DNA of 64,000 nucleotides from Veillonellales bacterium (GTDB lineage Bacteria; Bacillota; Negativicutes; Veillonellales; Dialisteraceae): NCBI GenBank assembly GCA_944390485.1, contig CALXPQ010000003.1, forward strand, positions 186,001 through 250,000, written 5' to 3'. Positions 1 through 8,140 of this stretch are shown one piece after another. The translations under genes were made by a program, and so were the position numbers. How positions within the stretch are numbered: the first letter of the stretch is position 1; each line of letters begins with the position of its first letter. Under the pieces are notes generated by a model. The model had not been told where the DNA came from, ran no database searches, and saw only the letters and a list, made by a program, of their open reading frames with translations.

Positions 1-2
1 AG

Positions 3-470
3 AGCCACATCACCGTCCACACCTATCCGGAAATGCATCCGCAGGACGGCATCTGCACCTTCCGCGCCGACATCGACGTATCCACCTGCGGCAAGATCTC
101 GCCGCTCAACGCGCTGAATTTCCTGCTGCGGTCCTTCGATGCGGACATCGTCGTGGCGGATTACCGCGTGCGGGGCTTTACCCGCGACGTGAACGGCAAG
201 AAGATCTTCATCGACCACCGCATCAATTCTATCCAGAATTACATCGCCCCCCAGATCCGGCATAAATACGACATGGTGGATGTCAATGTATATCAGGAGA
301 ATCTCTTCCACACGAAGATGATGCTCCACGATTTCCATCTGGATAACTACCTCTTCCACACCCGGGAAGAGGACCTGCCGCCGAAAGAAGTGAAGCGCAT
401 CCGCCGCCTGCTGAAGCAGGAGATGGCGGAAATCTTCAACGGGCGCAACATGCCCGCCGTGAAGGACTGA
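3..470 (+). CDS. speD: S-adenosylmethionine decarboxylase, 3' part (truncated by window edge)
   Basis: This enzyme decarboxylates S-adenosylmethionine to provide the aminopropyl donor for spermidine synthesis. The reading frame is open from base 3 and begins [10 protein letters not shown], which matches the segment right after the self-cleavage site of E. coli-type SpeD. The first Ser in the window is therefore the residue expected to become the pyruvoyl group, and the visible part is nearly exactly the alpha chain. Downstream motifs [20 protein letters not shown] and [11 protein letters not shown] are typical of the long (E. coli) class, and the end GRNMPAV is also shared. The 5' half lies outside the window. 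The malic enzyme follows after 45 bases with its own ribosome-binding site. Confidence 0.93.
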   Translation, partial: SHITVHTYPEMHPQDGICTFRADIDVSTCGKISPLNALNFLLRSFDADIVVADYRVRGFTRDVNGKKIFIDHRINSIQNYIAPQIRHKYDMVDVNVYQENLFHTKMMLHDFHLDNYLFHTREEDLPPKEVKRIRRLLKQEMAEIFNGRNMPAVKD

Positions 471-515
471 CGCGTTTTCTGCGGCCTGCTTTTTACTTTT
501 GAAAGGAGCTCACTT

Positions 516-1718
516 ATGGATTTAAGAGAAGAAGCCATGCAGCTTAGAAGAGAAAAACATCAGATGATCCAGACCGCCCTGGCGGCTCCGGTGAACGATG
601 CGCACGACCTCGCCGTCGTCTACACCCCGGGCGTCTCCGCGCCGTGCCTGGCCATCAAGGAAGACGAGGACCTCTCCCTCGACCTCACCTGCCGCGGCAA
701 TATCGTCGCCGTCATCTCCGACGGCACCCGCGTGCTCGGCCTCGGCGACATCGGCCCGGCGGCCTCCCTGCCCGTCATGGAAGGCAAGAGCGCCCTCTAC
801 AAGCGCTTCGGCAATGTGGACGCCATCCCGATCGTCATCAATACGAAAGACCCGGACGAATTCATCCACACCGTGCAGCTTCTGGAAAAATCCTTCGCCG
901 GCATCAATCTGGAAGACCTGTCTTCCCCGAAATGCTACGACATCGAAGATAAACTGAAAGCGACCATGAACATCCCGGTCTTCCACGACGACCAGCACGG
1001 CACCGCCATCGCGGCCCTGGCAGCGGTCCTCGGCGGCCTGCGCCTCGTGGGCAAGAAGCTCGATGAAGTGAAAGTCGTCATGAACGGCGCCGGCGCAGCT
1101 GGTTCCGCCATCGCGCGCCTCCTCCTCGAAGCGGGCGTAAAGGATGAAAACATGACCATCCTGAACAGCAAGGGCATCATGTACGATAACGGCAGACTCG
1201 ACCGCATCCAGAAAGAACTGGCGGCCCGCGTCAATCCGGAAAACAAACACGGCACCCTCGCCGACGCGGTGAAAGGCGCGGACGTCCTCCTCGGCTGCTC
1301 CGCACCGGGCGTCTTCACGCCGGAGATCGTCAAGAACATGGCGGAAAAGAACATCGTCTTCGCCATGGCGAACCCGACGCCGGAAATGATGCTCGACGCG
1401 GCCCGCGAAGCCGGCGTCTACATCTTCGGCACCGGCCGGAGCGACATGCCGAACCAGGTCAACAACTCCAGCGTCTTCCCGGGCCTCTTCCGCGGCGCTC
1501 TCGACGTGCGCGCCCGTCAGATCAACGAAGAGATGAAGCTCGCGGCAGCGTACGCGCTGGCGAACCTCATGTCCGACGACGAGCTCGACCCGGATCACGT
1601 CGTAGTCGACGTCTTCGATCCGCGTGTCCCGAAAGCGGTCGCCAAGGCCGTCGCCAAAGCAGCCATCGAGACCGGTGTGGCGAGAGTGAAAGAACTCCCC
1701 GCCCAGTATCAGGACTGA
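516..1718 (+). CDS. Malic enzyme (NAD(P)-dependent, oxaloacetate-decarboxylating)
   Basis: This 400-residue protein converts malate to pyruvate and CO2 with reduction of NAD or NADP. The N-terminal malic domain carries [21 protein letters not shown] and the metal-binding region FHDDQHGTA. The NAD-binding domain has a Rossmann motif [13 protein letters not shown] at about residue 190 and ends with the family motif ANPTPEM. The length fits the short bacterial form without a phosphotransacetylase domain. The start at 516 is preceded by GAAAGGAG seven bases upstream. A strong hairpin terminator follows at 1741, so it is probably the last gene of its transcript. The cofactor preference cannot be read with confidence. 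Confidence 0.93.
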   Translation: MDLREEAMQLRREKHQMIQTALAAPVNDAHDLAVVYTPGVSAPCLAIKEDEDLSLDLTCRGNIVAVISDGTRVLGLGDIGPAASLPVMEGKSALYKRFGNVDAIPIVINTKDPDEFIHTVQLLEKSFAGINLEDLSSPKCYDIEDKLKATMNIPVFHDDQHGTAIAALAAVLGGLRLVGKKLDEVKVVMNGAGAAGSAIARLLLEAGVKDENMTILNSKGIMYDNGRLDRIQKELAARVNPENKHGTLADAVKGADVLLGCSAPGVFTPEIVKNMAEKNIVFAMANPTPEMMLDAAREAGVYIFGTGRSDMPNQVNNSSVFPGLFRGALDVRARQINEEMKLAAAYALANLMSDDELDPDHVVVDVFDPRVPKAVAKAVAKAAIETGVARVKELPAQYQD

Positions 1719-1740
1719 TATCGACAAATAAAGCAAATAA

Positions 1741-1768
1741 AAAGCGGCTCCTGACGGGCCGCTTTTTG
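1741..1768 (+). terminator. Rho-independent terminator after malic enzyme gene
   Basis: AAAAGCGGCTC pairs with GGGCCGCTTTT around a five-base loop, ending in a T run. It closes the malic enzyme transcript and marks the left edge of the CRISPR locus. A very similar hairpin lies after the array at 7726. Confidence 0.85.
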
Positions 1769-1800
1769 CGTGGGAATTTTTTTGAAAGGGAATTGGCAAA

Positions 1801-1984
1801 TAAAAAGAGCGCGTGCACATACATGCACGGGCTCTTTTGGCGGAATATTCGCGGATACCGCCGTACCCCACGGCAATGGCCTGTGAAGACCTGCCTTATC
1901 TTAGAACCTGATGGATATAGGTAAACTGATACATTTAGCCATGTTCTGTTGGACATAGGTAAACGGATACCATCTTCTAAGAAC
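1801..1984 (-). ncRNA. tracrRNA with two tandem anti-repeats
   Basis: This is the trans-activating RNA for the Cas9 locus, read on the minus strand. The functional anti-repeat is at 1898-1932: 21 bases (1912-1932) are the exact complement of the 3' part of the array repeat, then CAGG pairs UCUG, and CUAAGAU pairs the repeat start GUUUUAG, leaving the small internal bulge usual for crRNA:tracrRNA duplexes. AUAAGGC and a nexus-like hairpin (GGCA...UGCC) follow, then a CCGU/ACGG hairpin and a terminator whose stem AAAAGAGC/GCUCUUUU (1803-1838) ends in a U run. A second, more diverged anti-repeat copy (1933-1970) sits between the promoter and the functional one. The 5' end (about 1984) is predicted from the promoter. 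Confidence 0.88.
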
Positions 1985-1990
1985 AACATC

Positions 1991-2019
1991 AGTATAACAG
2001 GAGAAAATAAAAAAATCAA
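1991..2019 (-). promoter_or_regulatory. Promoter of tracrRNA
   Basis: On the minus strand TTGATT (2014-2019) is followed by a 17-base spacer and TATACT (1991-1996), with TGT just before the -10 box. It points away from cas9 and would start the RNA near 1984. Confidence 0.8.
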
Positions 2020-2062
2020 GGATTTTGATTTTATAGTTACGGAAATTCTAAAAAGAAACGTG

Positions 2063-2068
2063 TATAAT
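2063..2068 (+). promoter_or_regulatory. Candidate -10 box for cas9-cas1-cas2
   Basis: A perfect TATAAT lies 51 bases before the chosen cas9 start in an AT-rich stretch. No convincing -35 box is found at 16-18 bases, so the promoter may be weak or regulated. It is divergent from the tracrRNA promoter. Confidence 0.5.
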
Positions 2069-2118
2069 AAATATAATTATCAGACATGTTCACCATAGAT
2101 ATGACAGAGGAGGCACAT

Positions 2119-5100
2119 ATGGAACAAAGAATTTACCGGGCGGGACTGGATATCGGCATCGGGTCCGTCGGATGGGCTGTGATTTCTACGGATGCCCGCG
2201 GAGAAAACGGACGGATCGAGAGTTTTGGCACCCGCATCTTTGAGTCAGGAGAAAAAAGCGGCGGCAAGGACCGCACCAGCCAGGAACGGCGGGGATTCCG
2301 TCATATCCGCCGGACGCTGCGCCGCCGCCGCTCGCGCAAGGAGATTCTAAAAAATTATCTGAAATACATCCGCTTTTTGAAAGACAGTGAAATCCGTGCT
2401 GCCGCAGAGACGCCGGAGACGCGGATGGTCGCACTGAAGTGCCGGGCGGCAGAAGAGCAGGTCAGCCGGCAGGATCTGCTGCGCATCCTGATCCACTTCT
2501 GCAATCATCGGGGATACCGGGACTTCTATGAGCCGGAAGAACGGACACAGGCGTCCGGCGATGCAGTGCTGGAAGAAGAAGGGGCGACAAAAGAAGAACA
2601 GGCAAAACTGGATGAAGAACGGGGCCTGCTGGAAGCGGCGGACAGCTTTGACCGGAAATTCCGGGAAAGCGGTTGCCATACGGTCTCGCAGTATATCCGG
2701 GCCAATTATGTTATGTCCGATTCAGGACAATACAACTTCCGCAATCATGAGTACAAAGGAAATGACCGGCTGGTGGTGCGGCGGAAGCACTTTCAGGACG
2801 AAGCGCGCCTGATACTGGAAGAGCAGGCGGCGTACTGCCCGGAACTCACGGAAGACCATATTTCACAGATTATGGACATCATATTCCGGCAGCGTGATTT
2901 TGAGGACGGCCCGGGAGACCCGCAGGATAAAAACAGACGATACAAAGGGTTCCTAGAGACCCTCGGTATGTGCCGGTTCTATCCGGAGGAGAAGCGGGGA
3001 TTCCGGAATACGGTGCTGGGCGATCTTTATGCAGCCGTGAATGCTTTCTCGCAATACCGCTATGTCAATGAAGAAACGGGAGAAGCCGGTCTTACCAGAG
3101 AAGCGGCGCATCGGCTCATCTCGGCAGTGATGAAGGAGGGAAGCCTCACACGGAAGCAGGCGGAAAAGCTGCTGAAACCGCTGCATATGACGCTGCTCGG
3201 GCCGAAAGATGTGGACACGACGCTGACAAAATCATTCCGGTATATCCGGCTGATCAAAAAAGCGGCAGAGAAAGCAGGACTGTCCTGGGAAGCCATGATA
3301 GAAAGCGGGGACTGCTGGATAGAACGGGAGCCGATGTCATTCCTGAATCAACTGGGAGATACCCTTTCCAGCTATCAGACGCCGCGCCGCCGTGCAGAGG
3401 AACTGCGTCATATGCAGGAACTGGCGGAGACACGCCATATTCCGGTGAACGATACGTTCTGGAAAATGCTGAAAGGGGTTCGCCTGTCCGGCACAAGCGG
3501 CGTGTCCTATCATTATATGGCCGATGCCGTGGAAGCTTTTCTGGACGGTGATATTTACGGCAATTTCCAGTGGAGCCGTGAAAGCAAAGCCATTGAACAG
3601 CAGAAAACTAAAAAGACTTTCCTTCTGCCGCCGGATGTGCTGTCCCGGGACGAAGATCTGAAAGACAATCCGGTGGTGCTCCGCTCCATCAATGAGACGC
3701 GGAAAATCCTGAACGCGCTGATCCGCGTATACGGTACGCCGGACTATATCAATGTGGAAGTAGCGGACGATGTGGCCCGGAGTTATGTGGAGCGGCAGCG
3801 GCTGGACAAACTGAAAAAAGCCAACGAAAAGGAAAACGACAATATCCGTAAAAAAGTGGCGGAAATACTCCAGTGCGACTCTTCGGAAGTCAAAGGACCG
3901 CAGATTGAGCGGTACAAACTGTATTGCCAGCAGGAAGGAAAGTGTCTTTACAGCGGAGAACCTCTGGATTTGAAAATCGCGCTGACTCCCGGTAATCATC
4001 AGTATGAGGTTGATCACATCGTGCCGTATTCCCTGATTCTGGATAATACCATCCACAATAAAGCGCTGGTACTTGGTTCGGAAAATCAGAGCAAACGGCA
4101 GCAGACGCCGCTCATGTACCTCAAAGGAGAAAAACGGGACGCTTTTCTGGCCCGGGTGGAAGCGGCTTACCGCCGCAAGTCTCATCCCATCAGCCAGAGA
4201 AAATATCAGTATCTCCATCTGGAGAGCATTTACGGCGATAAGGCGGCGGAAGTGCTGAACGGATGGAAATCCCGCAACATCAACGATACCCGGTACATTA
4301 CAAAATACGTGGTGGGCCTGCTGAAACATCATCTGGCAGGAGATCCGAAAGTATACGGCATCCGCGGACATATCACGAGCCGTTTCCGCCGGGAATGGCT
4401 GAACCGGGACACCTGGGGCAGTGAAGAGAAGAACCGCGGGAACTATCTGAACCATGCGGCCGATGCGGTTATCATCGCCAATTTGACGGAAGCCGCGGCG
4501 GTGCTGGCCATGGACTATGAGAAACTGCGGCAGGTGCAGCGGCACTTCGGCGGGACGGAAAGCATCGCTTACCAGCGTATGCTGGACGGCTGCGTGCGGC
4601 AGCTTTCCGGTTATTATCACATGGATGCGGATCTGGCGCGGGCGCGTCTTCAGAATACGGCGGCGGTACCTTCCGTCGTGCCCGGCCTCCGGCAGGAAGT
4701 GGATCTGCGCTTCGGCTCGGCGGAAGGCGATGTGCGTTCTGCGGAAGAATTTCAGCATGAAGTGGAGCTGTACTACGGAGGCTGCGGCGATTTCATTCTG
4801 CCGCCTTACCAGCCCATTACTTCCATCAAGCCGGAGCGCCGCTTCCGTGGGGCCGTGGCGGACTCTAATCCCATCCGCCTTGTGAAAATCGACGGAGACT
4901 GGTGGAAAATCAGCCGGAAAGCCATCGGGAAAATCAAGAAAAGCGATCTGCCGAAGCTCTATACGACAGATGGATCGCTCCTGGAGGCGCTTCATCAGGC
5001 GCTGGACGGGCAGAGTGAAGGCGGCACGGTAGAAAAGTATCTGACAGAACAGGGGTTGCCGGAATTTCGCAATGCTGCAGGACAGGTGGTATACAAGGTT

Positions 5101-5589
5101 TCCGTAAAAGAGAAGAAAGTAAGTAACTTTTATCGAAAAGAAAGCGGAGAAGGGAATTACAGCATCCTCGGTCTGCCGAGATTCTACTGCGTGGAAATCT
5201 ACAGAGATGCGCGCGGGAGGAGCCGCATGTGGGGCATTCGCTATGTGGACGTAAAAAAACAGGATGGTCGTCTGTATCTGTTGCGCGCCCTGCCGGACGA
5301 TTATCGGAAACATGTAGGATATCTCTATCCGGGAGATTATCTGGAGGTGAGGAAGCAGGAGGAATTGCTTTTTTCCGGATTTTATCAGTCTGTTCACGTT
5401 ATTAATGATAATAGACTATATGGAAAGGCAATCAATCAGAGTACAATAGAAGATTTTCGGATTGGACCTGGGGCAGAAATTGTTAAGTATGCGGTCAATC
5501 TATTGGGGGAAAAAGAGGGCTCCATTGATGAGACAAAGGAGGGTTTTTCGTGTTTCGTACCCTTATCGTCGAAGAGGGAGAACAGCTGA
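2119..5589 (+). CDS. cas9: CRISPR-associated endonuclease Cas9 (type II-C)
   Basis: RNA-guided nuclease of 1156 residues that cuts both strands of target DNA with crRNA and tracrRNA. RuvC-I is at the N terminus (GLDIGIGSVGW, catalytic Asp11), followed by an arginine-rich bridge helix (RRTLRRRRSRK). RuvC-II has INVEVADD with Glu547. The HNH domain has YEVDHIVP with His633 and downstream Asn residues. RuvC-III has NHAADAVI with His779 and Asp782, and the C-terminal half is the PAM-interacting part. All catalytic residues are present. ATG 2119 is preferred over in-frame ATGs at 2086 and 2101 because GAGGAGG sits five bases before it. The size and the absence of csn2 or cas4 point to subtype II-C. 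GC content is visibly lower than in the flanking genes, which suggests transfer. Confidence 0.97.
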   Translation: MEQRIYRAGLDIGIGSVGWAVISTDARGENGRIESFGTRIFESGEKSGGKDRTSQERRGFRHIRRTLRRRRSRKEILKNYLKYIRFLKDSEIRAAAETPETRMVALKCRAAEEQVSRQDLLRILIHFCNHRGYRDFYEPEERTQASGDAVLEEEGATKEEQAKLDEERGLLEAADSFDRKFRESGCHTVSQYIRANYVMSDSGQYNFRNHEYKGNDRLVVRRKHFQDEARLILEEQAAYCPELTEDHISQIMDIIFRQRDFEDGPGDPQDKNRRYKGFLETLGMCRFYPEEKRGFRNTVLGDLYAAVNAFSQYRYVNEETGEAGLTREAAHRLISAVMKEGSLTRKQAEKLLKPLHMTLLGPKDVDTTLTKSFRYIRLIKKAAEKAGLSWEAMIESGDCWIEREPMSFLNQLGDTLSSYQTPRRRAEELRHMQELAETRHIPVNDTFWKMLKGVRLSGTSGVSYHYMADAVEAFLDGDIYGNFQWSRESKAIEQQKTKKTFLLPPDVLSRDEDLKDNPVVLRSINETRKILNALIRVYGTPDYINVEVADDVARSYVERQRLDKLKKANEKENDNIRKKVAEILQCDSSEVKGPQIERYKLYCQQEGKCLYSGEPLDLKIALTPGNHQYEVDHIVPYSLILDNTIHNKALVLGSENQSKRQQTPLMYLKGEKRDAFLARVEAAYRRKSHPISQRKYQYLHLESIYGDKAAEVLNGWKSRNINDTRYITKYVVGLLKHHLAGDPKVYGIRGHITSRFRREWLNRDTWGSEEKNRGNYLNHAADAVIIANLTEAAAVLAMDYEKLRQVQRHFGGTESIAYQRMLDGCVRQLSGYYHMDADLARARLQNTAAVPSVVPGLRQEVDLRFGSAEGDVRSAEEFQHEVELYYGGCGDFILPPYQPITSIKPERRFRGAVADSNPIRLVKIDGDWWKISRKAIGKIKKSDLPKLYTTDGSLLEALHQALDGQSEGGTVEKYLTEQGLPEFRNAAGQVVYKVSVKEKKVSNFYRKESGEGNYSILGLPRFYCVEIYRDARGRSRMWGIRYVDVKKQDGRLYLLRALPDDYRKHVGYLYPGDYLEVRKQEELLFSGFYQSVHVINDNRLYGKAINQSTIEDFRIGPGAEIVKYAVNLLGEKEGSIDETKEGFSCFVPLSSKRENS

Positions 5590-6473
5590 GCGTTGCGCAC
5601 CATGTGCTCCGTATCACCCGGCGGGGGAAAACGGTGCCTGTGCCCATCGACGATCTGTATTGCATCGTGTTGGATAATCAGCAGACCGTCGTTACAGCCG
5701 CGGCAATCACCGAGCTGACCCGGGCAGGGGCGCATATTGTGGTGTGCGATGAGAAGCACCTGCCCTCATCCGTGATGTATCCGGAGCTGGTGCATTACCG
5801 GCCTTACACGGTGGCCGTCCGGCAGATCGCCCTCACGCAGGGGCAGAAAGATGCGCTCTGGGACCGTGTCGTCCGGGCGAAGCTGATGAGTCAGGCCGCC
5901 GCGTTGGACTGCTGCTGTCCCGGCAGCGCCGTCGCGGACCGCATCCGGGAACTGGCGGAGGAAGTGACCGAAGGGGATCGCGGAAACCGGGAAGGCATCG
6001 GCGCGAAGCTGTACTTCCGCAGCCTGTTCGGCTCCCGCTTCCTCCGCATGGAAGACGACGGGGTGAATCATGCCCTGAACTACGGCTATGCCATCCTGCG
6101 GTCGGCCATGGTAAAGACGCTGTATCTCTTTGGCTATTATCCGCCGCTGGGCATCCATCACATCGGGCCCACCAATCCGTTTAATCTGGGAGACGATTTG
6201 ATGGAGCCCTTCCGCCCCATCGTGGATATGTGGGCGGACCTCTATCATGGCGAACTGGAGGAAGACCTGACCGCGGGTCAGCGGCGGCAGCTTGTAGGAT
6301 TGGTCAATCTGGAAATGGACTATGAAGGGGCACACATGAAAGTGCGGAACGTCATGGCCCGGTATGTGAGAAGCTTCACCGCGGCGGTAGAAAAGGGGGA
6401 TGCGTCGCTGTTTATCCCGCCGGTGCTGACTTCATGGATCTATAAGGAAATGATACGGGGATGTCCAGACTGA
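5550..6473 (+). CDS. cas1: CRISPR-associated integrase Cas1
   Basis: Cas1 is the metal-dependent integrase that, with Cas2, inserts new spacers at the leader end of the array. The 307-residue protein has the type II Cas1 pattern: an N-terminal beta domain (LIVEEGEQLSV...LRITRRGK), ITELTRAGAHIVVCDEKHLPS, and in the helical domain NYGYAILRSAM, IHHIGPTNPFNLGDDLMEPFRP, which holds the conserved His and Asp/Glu metal ligands. It starts with GTG 5550 after AAAGGAGGG and overlaps the end of cas9 by 40 bases, so the two are translationally coupled. Confidence 0.95.
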   Translation: MFRTLIVEEGEQLSVAHHVLRITRRGKTVPVPIDDLYCIVLDNQQTVVTAAAITELTRAGAHIVVCDEKHLPSSVMYPELVHYRPYTVAVRQIALTQGQKDALWDRVVRAKLMSQAAALDCCCPGSAVADRIRELAEEVTEGDRGNREGIGAKLYFRSLFGSRFLRMEDDGVNHALNYGYAILRSAMVKTLYLFGYYPPLGIHHIGPTNPFNLGDDLMEPFRPIVDMWADLYHGELEEDLTAGQRRQLVGLVNLEMDYEGAHMKVRNVMARYVRSFTAAVEKGDASLFIPPVLTSWIYKEMIRGCPD

Positions 6474-6781
6474 TGCGGCTCATGGTATTTTTTGATCTGC
6501 CCACGACGACGGTGCACGACAAGAAGAACTATACGGCATTCCGGAAGTATCTTCTCGGCGATGGGTACGACATGCTGCAATATTCGGTGTACTGCCGCAT
6601 CGCACGGAATCGGGACGATGCGGCGAAGTACATCGCCCGGCTGAAAGGACGGCTCCCGCCGGAAGGACAGGTGCGCGCTCTGCTCGTCACGGAAAAGCAG
6701 TATGCGCAGATGATGATCCTGCTGGGAAAGCCCACCGCCATGGAGGAACATCTGAAGGACCGGGAGCTCATTGTGCTGTAA
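6461..6781 (+). CDS. cas2: CRISPR-associated protein Cas2
   Basis: Cas2 forms the central dimer of the Cas1-Cas2 spacer-acquisition complex. The 106-residue protein has the ferredoxin-like start MRLMVFFDLPTTT with the conserved Asp, then FRKYLLGDGYDMLQYSVYCR and a C-terminal strand pattern typical of type II Cas2. It overlaps cas1 by 13 bases. Its last bases also carry the -35 box of the array promoter, so the array begins only 27 bases after its stop codon. No csn2 or cas4 gene lies between cas2 and the array. Confidence 0.95.
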   Translation: MSRLMRLMVFFDLPTTTVHDKKNYTAFRKYLLGDGYDMLQYSVYCRIARNRDDAAKYIARLKGRLPPEGQVRALLVTEKQYAQMMILLGKPTAMEEHLKDRELIVL

Positions 6782-6799
6782 GGGCAGCCCTGTTATAAT
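6771..6799 (+). promoter_or_regulatory. CRISPR array promoter in the cas2 3' end
   Basis: TTGTGC (6771-6776), a 17-base spacer and a perfect TATAAT (6794-6799) preceded by TGT (extended -10). Transcription would start at or just before the first repeat at 6809. Confidence 0.72.
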
Positions 6800-6808
6800 G
6801 AATTTAAG

Positions 6809-7702
6809 GTTTTAGCAATCTGTTGGATATAGGTAAACTGATACTAACGACCAGAAGGCTCCGTATCCGGCAGGGTTTTAGCAATCTGTTGGATATAGGT
6901 AAACTGATACGGAGCCAACGGAGATTTATTCAGAATCTCCGTTTTAGCAATCTGTTGGATATAGGTAAACTGATACCGGACGTTTTCGACACGATTTACA
7001 AAGCAGAGTTTTAGCAATCTGTTGGATATAGGTAAACTGATACTCGACGTATAGCCAAGTCCGACCACCACGGTTTTAGCAATCTGTTGGATATAGGTAA
7101 ACTGATACTCAGAAAAAGAGCTTACCTCAAAGCGAGATGTTTTAGCAATCTGTTGGATATAGGTAAACTGATACATCAAAGTGTATCGGTAATAATCCTG
7201 CATTGTTTTAGCAATCTGTTGGATATAGGTAAACTGATACTGGCTGTGGGTCGTCCTTTCTCCTCATGTTGTTTTAGCAATCTGTTGGATATAGGTAAAC
7301 TGATACGAAGGCTCCCGCGATGTCTTGCAGCGCGTTGTTTTAGCAATCTGTTGGATATAGGTAAACTGATACCCCAGATTCTGCATATTCGCCCGTTCCG
7401 GCGTTTTAGCAATCTGTTGGATATAGGTAAACTGATACCGAGACTTGATTGACAAGATTGAAGACGATGTTTTAGCAATCTGTTGGATATAGGTAAACTG
7501 ATACAAAACGTCGTCGACGTAAGACGGGAGCTGGGTTTTAGCAATCTGTTGGATATAGGTAAACTGATACTGAATAGATACTTCATCCATCACCTGTCTC
7601 GTTTTAGCAATCTGTTGGATATAGGTAAACTGACATCGACCGGCCCGAAAGGTGACAAAGGAGATGGTTTTAGCAATCTGTTGGATATAGGTAAACTGAC
7701 AT
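6809..7702 (+). CRISPR. CRISPR array, 14 repeats of 36 bp and 13 spacers
   Basis: The 36-base repeat begins GTTTTAGCAATCTG and ends GGTAAACTGATAC. It occurs 14 times at a 65-67-base period, the first at 6809-6844 and the last at 7667-7702. Spacers are 30 bases except spacer 3 (31) and spacer 4 (29). Twelve repeats are identical; repeats 13 and 14 end TGACAT instead of TGATAC. The degenerate end is distal to the promoter, so the leader is on the left and new spacers enter next to cas2. The orientation (spacer followed by GUUUUAG) agrees with the tracrRNA anti-repeat. The protein-like repeats FSNLLDIGKL seen in translation are only the repeat read in frame. Confidence 0.99.
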
Positions 7703-7725
7703 ACATTTGCTGGATACGGCACATC

Positions 7726-7755
7726 AAAAAAGCGGCTCTGTGTGAGCCGCTTTTT
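7726..7755 (+). terminator. Terminator after the CRISPR array
   Basis: AAAAAAGCGGCTC, loop TGTGT, GAGCCGC and five T residues form a strong hairpin 23 bases after the last repeat. It resembles the terminator at 1741 and shares its TTTTTGCGTGG tail. Confidence 0.85.
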
Positions 7756-7791
7756 GCGTGGAAGAAAAGGGGAGTGGATGGAAGGCAAAAT

Positions 7792-7812
7792 AAAAAAGCC
7801 GGCCGAAGCCGG
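7792..7812 (-). terminator. Terminator of the tRNA-Pro/tRNA-Arg transcript
   Basis: On the minus strand CCGGC-TTCG-GCCGG is followed by C and six T residues, 56 bases after tRNA-Arg. Confidence 0.75.
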
Positions 7813-7867
7813 TTTCTTTCCGCCGAGGGCGGAGCTTGTATTGATACGGCCGAAGCCGCAAATGATC

Positions 7868-7944
<77 letters not shown>

Positions 7945-7951
7945 GAATGGT

Positions 7952-8027
7952 TGGTCGGGGCAGCCGGACTCGAACTGGCGACCCCCTGCTCCCAAAGCAG
8001 GTGCGCTACCAACTGCGCTATGCCCCG
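7952..8027 (-). tRNA. tRNA-Pro (anticodon TGG)
   Basis: A complete cloverleaf on the minus strand: acceptor CGGGGCA/TGCCCCG, anticodon stem CCTGC/GCAGG with loop TTTGGGA (anticodon TGG), T loop GTTCGAGTC and an encoded CCA. It is the first gene of a two-tRNA unit with its own promoter. Confidence 0.95.
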
Positions 8028-8051
8028 CGGTTTTCCTGCAGGTACCTCACT

Positions 8052-8080
8052 ATTCTAATCTATCCGTTCCTTCTTGTCAA
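8052..8080 (-). promoter_or_regulatory. Promoter of the tRNA-Pro/tRNA-Arg unit
   Basis: Minus strand: TTGACA (8075-8080), 17-base spacer, TAGAAT (8052-8057), about 25 bases before tRNA-Pro. Confidence 0.8.
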
Positions 8081-8100
8081 ATGACCGGCAGGGGCATGGA

Positions 8101-8128
8101 AAAACGGCAAGGGAGAGGCCCTGCCGTC
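8101..8128 (-). terminator. Terminator of the HD-domain gene
   Basis: Minus strand: ACGGCAGGG, a short loop, CCCTTGCCGT and a T run, 12 bases after the stop codon of the HD-domain gene. Confidence 0.75.
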
Positions 8129-8140
8129 TGTCGGATGAAG

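Noticed and set aside
1898-1970. A mini-array or scaRNA on the plus strand
   Set aside because: No plus-strand promoter is visible; the minus strand has promoter, nexus and terminator in the right order for a tracrRNA.
6461-6808. Subtype II-A or II-B assignment
   Set aside because: No csn2 or cas4 gene is found between cas2 and the array or nearby; the Cas9 size also fits II-C better.
6809-7702. Neisseria-like promoters inside each repeat
   Set aside because: The repeat end GATAC is a poor -10 box and no -35 box lies at 16-18 bases, while a good external promoter exists before repeat 1.
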